Below, one piece after another: positions 1 to 9,187 of a stretch of 64,000 bases of DNA; the stretch's first letter is position 1; every line of letters begins with the position of its first letter. Source of the stretch: Harringtonia aguacate. Its lineage: Eukaryota > Ascomycota > Sordariomycetes > Ophiostomatales > Ophiostomataceae. The notes below the pieces were generated by a model, which worked only from the letters and a program-made list of their open reading frames with translations, ran no database searches and had not been told where the DNA came from. The DNA lies in contig JACCPH010000006.1 of the NCBI GenBank assembly GCA_014183095.1, forward strand, positions 1-64,000, read 5' to 3'. The translations under genes were made by a program, and so were the position numbers.

Positions 1-2607
1 CTTCGTGCCTGAACCCATGAGGGCAGCGTTGTCCTTGAACTCCTTACTGTCGAAGTTGGTGCCAGCATCGTGAACAATCAGATCTGGCGGCCCGAGGTAG
101 GTGTCGAGCCAGCAGGCGCGTAGGGAGTCCCAGGTGTGCTGTGCCGTCATATTAGTGAGCCAGCGGGCTGCGGAGAAGCCTGTAGCCTGGTCGACGACGT
201 GAAGGTAAGGCTTGCCGTCGAGGTACGCCACATCAACCACTATGGTACCGTTGAAAACGACATCGTCAGCCTCGCGAAGGTTGAATTTGAATCGCTTGGG
301 TGGTCCACGGTTGAGTTGGCACTGGTGACAGTACTTCTGTAGCTTCTCCAGCTCCGCCCTATTCACGTCATCATGCCCTGCCTTCTGCAAAAGGCGGTGC
401 AGGCGGTCAACCGAAGGGTGACCGAATCGTCGATGTAGGCGTTTCAGCTCTGCCTCAGTGAAAAAGCTTGCCAGCAACACACTGGGCATTTCTGAAATGG
501 TGATGAAAGCATGCCCGAAGCGCCGTATCACGGGGGTCTCCTGGCCTTCGCGGGTGACTAGTACGTCCCGCGTGTTGTCGAAGAAGACCTGAAGGCGGTC
601 CATGTCCTTCAGACAGAGGAGGAATGGCGTGTCTGCAGTCATGACATGAAAAACCACCTTCCCAATAGGTGTTAGCAGCGTGGTGGACCCAATTGAGGTG
701 CTGTCACCCAGCCCGAAGCGCACTGAAGTGCCTCCTGCCGTCGAGGTATCGAGAGTCACGTCAGGGCGCAGTTTCCGCAGCGCCTCGAATTGACCCTGGC
801 CTGCCGAGGAGATTTCAGCGGCGCCAGTGTCGACGATGATGCCTAGAAAGCGCTGTGACGTATACCTAGACCATGCCGCCAGGGGGAGGGAGGTGTCAAG
901 CTCCTCCCGACCGGGTGCCATACAGGCGTCGTCAAGGTGAAGCGCATGCGCGGCACGCTGGTTGTCGAGGGTCCGAATAATCTTCGCGGCGGCCGATCGA
1001 GTCCAGTAAACGTGCCCTGGGCCCTCAAAATCACTGCCCTCGCCGTCATCATCAGGTGAAAGTGAGGAGTCATCCGTAGGCTCATCAGAGCCTTCTAGCG
1101 CTTGAAGAAACTGCTCGTACTTCCGTCCAGCGCTTTGGGCCTTCCATTTGTCCCTGTGAGCCTTCCTCTCAGCGTCTGAGTGCTTCCAGGAGCGACAGTC
1201 TGGCTGCTTGCAGATAAAGCAGCGGCCTGCACCGTCAGGCTTTGAGGGTTCATGATCCCTGTCAGGTCGGCTGCCGAACCTTTTTGGGCGTGAAGGCACG
1301 CCGTGGTAGGTCCTTTCAGCCACGTTGGTGTCGAATACGGGTGCCTTCCGCTGCCGAGGGACGGTCAGTGACCTCTCGCGGGCCAGCATAATGCCCCGAA
1401 GCTTCGAGCAAAGTTGGTCGCCAGTACGGCAGTCGGCCGAATGTACTGCAACGGCTTCGGCGACGGCAGGGTGGCTGCCGCAGGCCGAAACGAAGCGATT
1501 CCGGAGCGTCTCAGGGTCCTTTAGGCGCTCATCGAGGCTGTACTGCATTGTCTGGAGCTTGTCGAAGAGCTTTTGAATAGCGTCAGACAGAGGAAGGTCG
1601 GCAGCTTCATGACTAGCGGCAAAGCTTGTAAGGCTAAGAGTTTGCCAGTCGTCTTCCCGAGTCCTGCGGGCTCGGTCGTCCTCGAAACGAAGCTCTAGCC
1701 CTTGAGCAATGGCTCGCCAGTCACCGTGAGCCCTTTCCTCTAGCCAGTGGCAGTGGTCTAGTGCAACCCCTGCTGTCATAATGTGAAAGGCGTCAGCTAA
1801 ATGCTTCTCGCCTAGCCCTGCAACGCGACAGGCCCGTAGGAAAGCCTTAGCCCGGTACCAGAAGCTGACGGAGTCACTGCTTCCAGTGTATTTGCTCTCC
1901 TTTGGGTAGGTTTTAGCGAGGTTGGCGATAGCCTTCCTTGCATCGCGGTCTTCGTCAGACAGCGCTGGAGTCCCTTCGTACTGGTATAGGCGTTGAGGAC
2001 CGTTGTTATCGCTTGACTGATACAGCGGCACGGTCATGCGGATAGGTGCCGGTGTCTCTTCAGCTAGGAAGTCGGGCTTTGGTAAGGCCTGCCCACAGGA
2101 GGGACTAGTTGCTTGACGGACAACACTAGGTGACTGCGTCACCCTTATATGGCCCATGTCAAAAGGCAAAAAGTTGTCGTCAATAACTTCGAGTCCCATA
2201 GCTTCCTGAAGGTCCTCGGCGATGACCTTAAGCTTGCCGTAAGAACGTACGGCGGTCTCAACAGTGCCTCTGGGCCACCTGATGTCTTCATCGTTGAAGA
2301 TTGCCTTGTACAGGGATTTTGCCAGCGATCCTCCGGTAACGCGGTGGTTCTCAACGTAGATGCCGCGAGACATCAACAGCTTCATCAGCTTAGGCGCCGT
2401 AAGCCCAATCTTTTTGAAGTCGGCCTCTACCCAGTCGCTGAGGAGGTCTTTTACGGCCTCACGAAGGTCGTAGTCTGTGACCTTGCTTTCTTCTGCATCA
2501 TCTAAGAGCTTATTCACGATGGCGGTCCTCTCGTCGGCAGAGAGGCCCGAGCCCTGGATCGTCGGAGAGGTGGTAGAGTTTTGGGGGTCGTTGTTAATGC
2601 TCGCCAT
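1..2607 (-). CDS. Copia-type Gag-Pol polyprotein, N-terminal 869 codons (partial)
   Basis: This encodes the structural and enzymatic polyprotein of the element. The first ATG is at 2607 and the frame stays open to base 1. In order: a Gag-like region (about residues 1-455); a zinc knuckle CFICKQPDC..H near residue 463 in the C-x2-C-x4-C-x4-H form; a retroviral-type protease with IIVDTGA near residue 591; a GAG-pre-integrase HHCC finger (RRFGHPSV ... KYCHQCQL); and the integrase core, with the first catalytic Asp in TIVVDVAYLDGK and the second in LIVHDAGTNFDS near residue 847. The frame was checked at the knuckle, the protease and the second integrase Asp. The third integrase residue and RT are off the window. 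Confidence 0.92.
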   Translation of the reverse strand, partial: MASINNDPQNSTTSPTIQGSGLSADERTAIVNKLLDDAEESKVTDYDLREAVKDLLSDWVEADFKKIGLTAPKLMKLLMSRGIYVENHRVTGGSLAKSLYKAIFNDEDIRWPRGTVETAVRSYGKLKVIAEDLQEAMGLEVIDDNFLPFDMGHIRVTQSPSVVRQATSPSCGQALPKPDFLAEETPAPIRMTVPLYQSSDNNGPQRLYQYEGTPALSDEDRDARKAIANLAKTYPKESKYTGSSDSVSFWYRAKAFLRACRVAGLGEKHLADAFHIMTAGVALDHCHWLEERAHGDWRAIAQGLELRFEDDRARRTREDDWQTLSLTSFAASHEAADLPLSDAIQKLFDKLQTMQYSLDERLKDPETLRNRFVSACGSHPAVAEAVAVHSADCRTGDQLCSKLRGIMLARERSLTVPRQRKAPVFDTNVAERTYHGVPSRPKRFGSRPDRDHEPSKPDGAGRCFICKQPDCRSWKHSDAERKAHRDKWKAQSAGRKYEQFLQALEGSDEPTDDSSLSPDDDGEGSDFEGPGHVYWTRSAAAKIIRTLDNQRAAHALHLDDACMAPGREELDTSLPLAAWSRYTSQRFLGIIVDTGAAEISSAGQGQFEALRKLRPDVTLDTSTAGGTSVRFGLGDSTSIGSTTLLTPIGKVVFHVMTADTPFLLCLKDMDRLQVFFDNTRDVLVTREGQETPVIRRFGHAFITISEMPSVLLASFFTEAELKRLHRRFGHPSVDRLHRLLQKAGHDDVNRAELEKLQKYCHQCQLNRGPPKRFKFNLREADDVVFNGTIVVDVAYLDGKPYLHVVDQATGFSAARWLTNMTAQHTWDSLRACWLDTYLGPPDLIVHDAGTNFDSKEFKDNAALMGSGTK

Positions 2608-2713
2608 GGTTTCGATTGAAGGAGGGAGTCTGTCGAGGAATCAAACGTTTGTAATCAGGCCTCGTACTTCGCGAAGTGGCCTTGCTAGTCAGTCTTAACC
2701 GTAGACTGATCAG

Positions 2714-2974
2714 TGTCGGTTAGCCGGCGGTAGTTAGTTATCAACGATCGTTGCAATGTCATAGTCGAAGTCACCGTGGCCCTGTACGTCCGCAAGTGAG
2801 TGCCCTGCGGTGGTACAATGGTCTGTGGTGATGCTTCTTCTTGATTGTCTCTTTCTAACTCTAGGGGGGGCCGCGATGCGTGCTAGAGTTTTTACCCCTG
2901 GATGGGGGGACCCCACAGCCGCTGATTGGCCACGGCGCAAAATCTCACTGGGTCCTGCTGACTATCTACCAACA
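2714..2974 (-). repeat. 5' LTR of the copia element (261 bp)
   Basis: The boundaries come from comparison with the two solo LTRs at 3839-4152 and 23104-23413. All three begin TGTTGGTA or TGTCGGTA and end ACCGACA in element orientation, so they have TG...CA ends. A strongly conserved internal block (CAGACCATTGTACC through GGACGTACAGGG) is shared by all three copies. This copy is shorter than the solo LTRs (261 versus 314 and 310 bp). Confidence 0.85.
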
Positions 2975-2987
2975 ATTACAAAATTGA

Positions 2988-3242
2988 CTTGAAACCCTGG
3001 ACAAATTGCAAGACGCCGAATGTTCATGTCCTTACCTAGAGGCTTTTAAGAAGGCTGTCAAGAAAGTCTATGAAGAGCTGGACTTGGCTGTAGTCTTCCA
3101 CGCAGATGAAAGTAGCAAGATTGCAAACGTGACAAAAATGATTGACGGTGTGGATGAAAGCAAAGGGTTGAAGAAGAAAGCCTTTGCGACTTTTTTGGCA
3201 AAGGTTCACAGGCGGGAGAAGTATAGACTAAGAGTAAATTAG
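2988..3242 (+). pseudogene. Short open frame next to the LTR, possible gene remnant
   Basis: An 84-codon frame, opened by a TGA at 2985 and closed at 3240-3242, has protein-like composition: many Lys, Glu, Asp and Val, and stretches such as FKKAVKKVYEELDL. It has no ATG near its left end; the only Met is internal. It begins only 13 bp beyond the LTR of the copia element. It could be the 3' end of a host gene cut by the insertion. No family was recognised, and it could also be chance. Confidence 0.25.
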
Positions 3243-3838
3243 CAGTGGATTTATTACAGATGCTCGGTCTATACTCTATAGTGTGAATGACAAGACCTTC
3301 TTACACTGGAACTTTACTGGAATCCGCGGATCTCGGATTAAGTGAATTGGGTAAATAATTCCGAGAATCTGACGATATCTGCATCCTCCAGGGAGCAAAA
3401 GTCCCATTCATTCTGCGTGAGACCCCAGGAACTGGCAAATACGCCTTGGTGGGGGAGACATTCACGGAAAATTTCATGCATGGGGAGATACAGAATCTTG
3501 GGTTTCCCACACGGGAAATCACGCTCGTATGATGCGCTGTGATGGCCTGGCCCGCCATTTACGCCCATGTGCGGAAAGCCCTGTAACTATTGCTATTTTC
3601 GTGTGTACCTAACGGGTTGAAAATGTTTCTAGCCACCTTTGGCCTTCGGGGGACACAGGGCGATAGCCAGGCGGCTGGCAGAGGTAATCTGAACGAAGCG
3701 ATCTGTTTCTTGATGTAAAGTCATCGACGGAATGATGAATACAGATTAGAAACGAATGCTTCTTGCGAATTTGTAAATTTTATATGTTGAGAAAGAACTT
3801 TCTATTAATACGCTTGATCTCGCACAATTAACTATCTC

Positions 3839-4152
3839 TGTTGGTACACTAGCCATAACGAAGAAGGGGACTCTGGGGAGGCTCTAATGAGGCTCCTCGC
3901 TGACCAATCAGGGACCTCACCGGGTACCCACCGGGTCCTGGCTGGGTGCATAGATATGGCCTCACCAGTCCCCGTCCCCCCTATTCAACTTAGATTAGAA
4001 CAACAAAAGAAGCATCACCAACAGACCATTGTACCCCCGTAGGACACTCACTTACGGACGTACAGGGTCACCGGTGACTTCGCCAGCTACCTGAATCGAT
4101 TCATCAACAAAATCCTTAATGCATTAAGATTCACCGGAATGGTGAACCGACA
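3839..4152 (+). repeat. Solo copia LTR with 5-bp target-site duplication ATCTC
   Basis: The sequence starts TGTTGGTACAC and ends TGAACCGACA, and carries the conserved LTR block at about 4020-4072. It is flanked by ATCTC at 3834-3838 and again at 4153-4157, a perfect 5-bp target duplication. There is no internal element sequence, so it is a solo LTR left by LTR-LTR recombination. It is in the opposite orientation to the element at 1-2974 and clearly diverged from that LTR. Confidence 0.9.
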
Positions 4153-4157
4153 ATCTC

Positions 4158-5136
4158 TTTGTTATCTTTCAAGATCTAACGTGGTTGATAAGCGAGTGGA
4201 TCACTTCCTACAACTCTCACAACAAAAAAGCATTATTAGACAACCACAACAATTAAAATCAATTCAAACTATTCGGAACTGTATACATCAGTCATTTATA
4301 CTTCCTTCTGACAAGTGCGCACATTGTGTCCTCTCTCACCGCGTGTGCCACAGCGCCGTCCGCATGGCTCGGCCCTCCTCTGCCGACCACCCCTCGCGTG
4401 TATTTCTTACTGGATTTGCTCCTCCACGACCTTTTCATCTAGTAAATCATGTCCTTCTTAAACTGTAAGAGATCCTTTAAGTCGTACGCGTGTTTTTTTG
4501 ACTTTCCGGCGTTTGCTTAGTGCTGCATTGGCCTGTTGAAGTGCTCGAACCTCGGCTGTCAACAAGGCGTATGAGTGTATTATTACTTGTACACTTTTTG
4601 TAATTTGGTTAACAGTACTAAAAATTGAGGTTAGAGAGCTGTTTTAGTGACTAGTAATACGGCTTTTAATGAATTTAGACTGTGAGACTGCCTTTGTTGG
4701 GTTGTGTAGTGTTTAAGAGACTTAAGGATTAGCGTTTGTTGGACGAGAACTTGGAGGTGTTAGTGCTTGTAACTAACTGTAAGGGGTGGTTGTGGCTAGG
4801 GTTGGCGACCATTAAAAATCAAGCAAAACGTGGAATAGAAATTACAAAGGAGTGCACACACGAGACAAAAAGCAGAGCAGTGGTAAGTCTGATCGGGTCG
4901 CTAGAACGGGTCCATGCAACCAGCAGAGAATTAAGGAAAACGTCAACTGTCCATCAAACGTAGCGCTGCAGTCTATGGCCCGACGATACGGGCTCTTCCC
5001 GACATCCCCCATTTCGGCACTTCCTAGAACAATCCAATCCCTTGTACTATTCCAAACCTTTATAGGAGAGTCTGATCAAAGACGTTCCCTACCTATACTT
5101 CCGTCCCGACGTTCTGAGCTTCCCCGCCACTGGCTC
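4158..5136. other. Intergenic, no gene recognised
   Basis: Moderately AT-rich DNA between the solo LTR and the first secreted-protein gene. Open frames here have no protein-like composition and no family match that I can see. No tRNA-like T-loop box was noticed. Confidence 0.5.
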
Positions 5137-5967
5137 TCAACAATTCGTGCTTCGAGCTTGCACGCAGACTTTCCGACGCGAAGAGGTTTTAGGGATGTGA
5201 CCCTGGACGTAGGCAAAGCAACACGTCGTATATGTGCAGTCCTCTATAATTAAGCCGACTTCGGCCTTGAATTGGTTGCGGCTCATATACTTGGAGCCAG
5301 GGGCTCTGGCGTAGCATGTCCCCATGGCCACCGCTCTCCCCGATACAATACCCGTAGTCCCTGAGGGCAAGTCTTCCCACAACATTTCGCACTGGCTATA
5401 GAGCGCTCTTGCCTTCCTTCTGCAGGTGACTGCGTAGCTCGCCCGTTTGACGAGTGGATTGTACTGTTGCAATACATATGAAATGTTCTCTAAAAGATCA
5501 CGTCCAGGGTCGGTTGTCGAATTGGTCGTGTTCCAAGCTAACGCCTCTTGAAAAGCCACCTTTGATTCTGGTATGCGATAATCGTCTTCTTCGAGATAAT
5601 CGTTCAAGTCTGAAAGAATCAGGCTATCAATAAGCATATCAGTGCCGTTGACTGTGCTATTCTCCAGAACTTGGCCGTCAAACGCATAACGTTCACGGAT
5701 GGCCTGCCCAAACCAGCCTTTTTGAAGGCAGTCATAATAATTGTTGACCGCAGTGTCGTTTAGTGAGATAGCAACAAGTTCGCTTTCCCAATAGCCTTGA
5801 AATGGTGTGTCTAAAAGAAGGACGTCTGACAAGTTGGAGAAGAATGCAGTGGTGTTCAAGCCAGATACCGTGGAAGAATTATCTGCTGCGGAGGAGGAAC
5901 TGTCAAGTGCATCAATGGTGATAGCACACAGTAGAAGTACATGGACAAGAGTTAAGAAAGGCGTCAT
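5137..5967 (-). CDS. Secreted Cys-rich precursor protein, paralog A
   Basis: A 276-residue single-exon protein of unknown function. The first ATG in frame is at 5967 and starts a clear signal peptide (MTPFLTLVHVLLLCAITIDA). A pro-region follows with many N-x-S/T sites and the motif GWFGQAIRERYAFDGQ near residues 98-113. Near residue 179 is NPLVKR followed by Ala, a canonical Kex2 site. The last ~97 residues form a domain with eight Cys and end with RRKVCVQARSTNC. Paralog C (7683-8435) shares this architecture and the identical last 13 residues. The layout (signal, glycosylated pro-segment, KR cleavage, small disulfide-rich mature domain) is what is known for fungal effectors, pheromone-like peptides and killer-type proteins. 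Cys spacing recalls Hce2/Ecp2-like domains only loosely, so no family is assigned. Confidence 0.85.
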   Translation of the reverse strand: MTPFLTLVHVLLLCAITIDALDSSSSAADNSSTVSGLNTTAFFSNLSDVLLLDTPFQGYWESELVAISLNDTAVNNYYDCLQKGWFGQAIRERYAFDGQVLENSTVNGTDMLIDSLILSDLNDYLEEDDYRIPESKVAFQEALAWNTTNSTTDPGRDLLENISYVLQQYNPLVKRASYAVTCRRKARALYSQCEMLWEDLPSGTTGIVSGRAVAMGTCYARAPGSKYMSRNQFKAEVGLIIEDCTYTTCCFAYVQGHIPKTSSRRKVCVQARSTNC

Positions 5968-6331
5968 GATGGAGACGTGATTTGCGTGGCCAGGGCAGAC
6001 ACGCGCCAAAAAAATGTAATAGTAAAAAAAAGTGCAATGGTAAACAGGTATGCTGGGTTTGTAAACCGAAACCTATCGTGTAGGGAAAACAGTGGCATTA
6101 TATGGACGTATTCAGTCGGACCTTTGGGTTCGGAACCTCTGATGCTCACTCGTTGTTGTGCGAACCCCACTGAGACGGCAGAATAACACGGGTTACGAAA
6201 TACACTTTACTGGAAGCGGGGGCTAATCTCAGATAAGAACTCGGCCACGTCATCTGAGGCAACAACTTTCTCTATAAACGACAAGTCCCATCATCTCGTG
6301 CCCCAAAAAAGGAAAGAGAAGAATGAAAGCT

Positions 6332-6384
6332 CCCCGCCCCTAAAGGATTACTCCTTCACCCCGCCCCCAAAGGATTGCTCCTTC
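6332..6384. repeat. 26-bp direct duplication containing CCCCT/CCCCC motif
   Basis: Two near-identical 26-bp units sit head to tail with one base between them, at 6332-6357 and 6359-6384. Each begins CCCCGCCCC and ends with AAAGGATT plus CTCCTTC, differing at two positions. They lie about 240-290 bp upstream of the orphan pro-domain ATG at 6623. The first unit contains CCCCT, the core of fungal stress-response elements, but this is a short common motif. Confidence 0.6.
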
Positions 6385-6622
6385 CCAAACTAATCATATT
6401 CACAACGTATGTTTTAGCTACACCGCATCGCACCTTTTAATCAAAATCGCAGGATTCAAAGAGGGATATGGCTAAACTAACAACATCGTCGGCGTGGTCA
6501 AATAAAAGTAAATCCTTCTTTATTCATTGCTACCAGCGATTATCTCCAGCCACCGCATCCCAAGTTTATCTACTTTCTCTCCAACATATCCTAAAAATAA
6601 AGGCAATTTCGAAGACACAGCT

Positions 6623-7108
6623 ATGCTCATCCCTAGCGATTCTGAGAACTGCTTCATTGATGTATCCAACTGGGACTGGGATGCCGATATCGTGCATTGT
6701 GCACAAGACCGCAGCGCCGTGCAGCGATATTTTGAGGCCCTCGACAAGGGCTTCCTTGGCCAAGCAATTCGAGAGCGCTATAGTTTTGATAACAAAGTTG
6801 GCCTAGACGGCATCGTTCAACCCACCGGAATGACCATTGACGAACTTGTCATCAGCGACTTGCAAGAGTATCTAGATGATAACGATGACCGCATTGGGGA
6901 CACAAGAGCTCTTTTGGTTCAGGGGCTTGCCAATGCCGACGATCCTGGCATAGAGCTTGTGCGGACGATGGTCAGGATGATCGACGCCACCCCCCCCGCG
7001 GTTCGGCGCAAGCGAGCACTCAGAGTCCTACTGACCGACTTTCTGGAGGAGAACGAGTTGGACGTTGGCAAAGTTGACCGTTTGGTTGAGATTTTGCTCG
7101 AGGAGTGA
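6623..7108 (+). CDS. Orphan pro-domain paralog B, without signal peptide or Cys-rich domain
   Basis: A 161-residue protein from the first in-frame ATG (6623). It aligns with the pro-region of paralogs A and C: GFLGQAIRERYSFDNK matches the GW(F/L)GQAIRERYAFDG motif, and TGMTIDELVISDLQEYLDD matches the same stretch in C. It has no hydrophobic N-terminus, so as read it would stay in the cytosol. It keeps the dibasic site (VRRKR followed by Ala). Instead of the mature Cys-rich domain it then ends in a short acidic, probably helical tail rich in Leu, Glu and Asp. The domain is intact in frame rather than decayed. It could be a truncated relic or a stand-alone pro-domain with its own role. An unrecognised upstream exon carrying a signal peptide cannot be excluded. 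Confidence 0.7.
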   Translation: MLIPSDSENCFIDVSNWDWDADIVHCAQDRSAVQRYFEALDKGFLGQAIRERYSFDNKVGLDGIVQPTGMTIDELVISDLQEYLDDNDDRIGDTRALLVQGLANADDPGIELVRTMVRMIDATPPAVRRKRALRVLLTDFLEENELDVGKVDRLVEILLEE

Positions 7109-7682
7109 TGCGAGTGTTGGATCTGACTTTTGAGTGTCTGGTGATTATCAAGACTGACAGCGTGCGGTAAAGCAGTGTTGGCCATTCTACTGTTTGCTTT
7201 TCCTAGTTATTCTTAAAATCATACACCCAAAAATCTTTACGCTACTTTGTATAAAGCTTTCGGCCTACTCACCCGACTGTCTCGAGAAGTGGGCGCAGGC
7301 GATTCTTGCATGGTATGAGTAGAGTGGTGCACCATTGGGTGGCGTGAAAGAGATCCTTTAGGATTTTGGTACCCAAATAAATGGGGGCCGACCCGCGGTG
7401 CCCGTTTCTCCATTTTCTACTTTTACCTGGTTACAGGGTCTCGATCAGCCCTTATAGGAAGGTGTTGAGATATAAGCAATGTAACCGAGTGAAATTATTT
7501 GGAATCGTGCTACGATTCCAATTTGAAAACTTTGGGTGTAAGAAGTATTGCTTTGAAAACCGACGACAAGATATACCTTGATCGACGTCTCCTTTCGCTG
7601 ACTCGAACCTGTGTGTCTTTCCAGCGGAGATACGCTACGCCCATCTCTAGCCTTTTTCACATTTATTTCCAACATTGACAGT

Positions 7683-8435
7683 ATGCAAACAGTCTTCTTT
7701 CTATGGGTCTTCGCCACGCTGGCGTCTGCCCAAGACCTCCTCTTTCTTGACGTGACACAAGACGATTGGAATTGCTCTGTCGTCGACGTCGCCTTGACCA
7801 CCAATGCTTCTGCTGTGAGCAACTACATGGACACGCTCTCAAACGGGTGGCTTGGACAAGCTATCCGGGAGCGCTATGCGTTTGATGGTCAGATCGAGAC
7901 AAATGCATCTGGCATACTTATCGTCGGAACAGACGGCATGTCTATCGACGAACTGGTCATTGCCGACATGCAAGGATATCTTGACGATGGCGACGACCGC
8001 CTGGCTGCCACAAATGAGACGCTACGAAGCGGTCTTGGCAATACTGACGACCCCGGGTACGATCTGTTGCAAACACTGGTGAACATGCTGGACAACACTT
8101 ATCAGTCAAAGATGAGAAAACGCGCACAATACACGCCCGTTTGTAAAACTCGGGATCACGCTAAATACTCGAACTGCCAGGATGCATATGATGCCCTCGC
8201 TTCGCGTAGCGGCACCATCCGCAGCAATTACGGCATAAGAGCAAACACTTGCTACATCCGGGCCCCTGGAAGCAAGAGCATGACGTACAGGAAGTTGGCG
8301 TCGGAGGCTGGTCTGATTATTTCGGATTGCACATATGTCCCCTCAGGATCGTCGACGAGATATGTCCAAGGCCATATTCCCAAGGGCACATCGCGCAGGA
8401 AGGTCTGTGTGCAGGCTAGATCAACCAATTGCTAG
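7683..8435 (+). CDS. Secreted Cys-rich precursor protein, paralog C
   Basis: A 250-residue single-exon protein starting at ATG 7683 with signal peptide MQTVFFLWVFATLASAQ. The pro-region carries N-glycosylation sites and GWLGQAIRERYAFDGQ near residues 55-70. A Kex2-type site MRKR followed by Ala lies near residue 144. The C-terminal domain of ~105 residues has six Cys, all conserved in paralog A, consistent with three disulfides. Shared stretches include TCYIRAPGSKSM and GHIPKGTSRRKVCVQ, and the protein ends STNC as in A. A and C are in opposite orientation with B between them, so the family was expanded locally. Function unknown. Confidence 0.85.
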   Translation: MQTVFFLWVFATLASAQDLLFLDVTQDDWNCSVVDVALTTNASAVSNYMDTLSNGWLGQAIRERYAFDGQIETNASGILIVGTDGMSIDELVIADMQGYLDDGDDRLAATNETLRSGLGNTDDPGYDLLQTLVNMLDNTYQSKMRKRAQYTPVCKTRDHAKYSNCQDAYDALASRSGTIRSNYGIRANTCYIRAPGSKSMTYRKLASEAGLIISDCTYVPSGSSTRYVQGHIPKGTSRRKVCVQARSTNC

Positions 8436-9187
8436 ATTCAAGGGGGTGTTGATGTTTTCGTTTTGCCATTGTTCTTGGGCGTCCACTTTCACTTGAATCG
8501 GGAGCTCTCCTTTTCGTGGCCCTGTTCGAGTACGATAGCGGTGCGTGCGAGACAGACATTGTTGCTTCTGTTTGCTGTGTGTCTGTTTATGATGGGGAAT
8601 TTTGTGTGGATCATTGGTGTTGATATTTTGGTTTAGTGGTCCACTATTAGTTGTGTCTACGTTCTACAGGGAAAGCATTTGCCAAGCAGCATATTCCGGA
8701 CAATTCAACCAGTGCATCCTTGCCCACACGCGTGCATACTACAGTAATGACTGTAACGTACAGGAACAGCTCGTAGAAAGCATTGCGCAGTAATGTGTAT
8801 AGCTTAACAGTTACGTCAAAGATAACGCTAACCACCTCCATGGTGTTGCTCCACATTAGTATGGAAAACCAATGGCATCTCCGGTATCAAGTACACCCAA
8901 CAGGACACGAAGACAAGATGATCTATTTCATTTACAGTGCACGGTGCAGGACCTGCCGTGTTTGCCAAAGCATTGATAAGGCTGGTCAAGAGGCTCCGTG
9001 CCTATGGCTTGTAACCCAACTGCCAGCTATGAGGGTTCATCTGCCGAGTCACATGCAGACTGAAGCTGGTCCCGGAGGCAGGCGTTGGACAAACGATCCA
9101 TTCTATGACAAAGACAGCACTTGATGATACAAAACAAAAACTCTTCCGCCTCGGGTAGAAAAAGAAAGGCCACCAGAACGCCCTGCC
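8436..9187. other. Intergenic between paralog C and the permease
   Basis: This contains the 3' flanks of two convergent genes. Short open frames in it show no coding-like composition, and no repeat or RNA gene was recognised. Confidence 0.5.

Larger units (their letters stand above)
1..2974 (-). mobile_element. Ty1/copia LTR retrotransposon, 5' half (left part beyond the window)
   Basis: The element is transcribed leftwards. Its 5' LTR is at 2714-2974, followed by a leader of about 105 bp and a single open frame that runs off the window at base 1. The order seen is Gag-like region, zinc knuckle, aspartic protease, integrase. Integrase directly after protease is the Ty1/copia order; in Ty3/gypsy it follows RT/RNase H. 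Reverse transcriptase, RNase H and the second LTR must lie to the left. No frame break is visible, so this copy may be young. The 5 bp next to the outer LTR end (2975-2979, ATTAC) are the candidate target duplication, but the partner is out of view. Confidence 0.93.

Noticed and set aside
3301..3568. Two overlapping minus-strand frames of 76 and 85 codons with some protein-like stretches
   Set aside because: Each is plausible in parts but they exclude one another, neither matches a family, and no promoter or splice signals support them.
5137..8435. Assignment of the secreted family to KP4 or Hce2/Ecp2 effectors
   Set aside because: Only the general Cys layout is similar; the diagnostic sequence blocks of those families are not seen, so the family is left unnamed.
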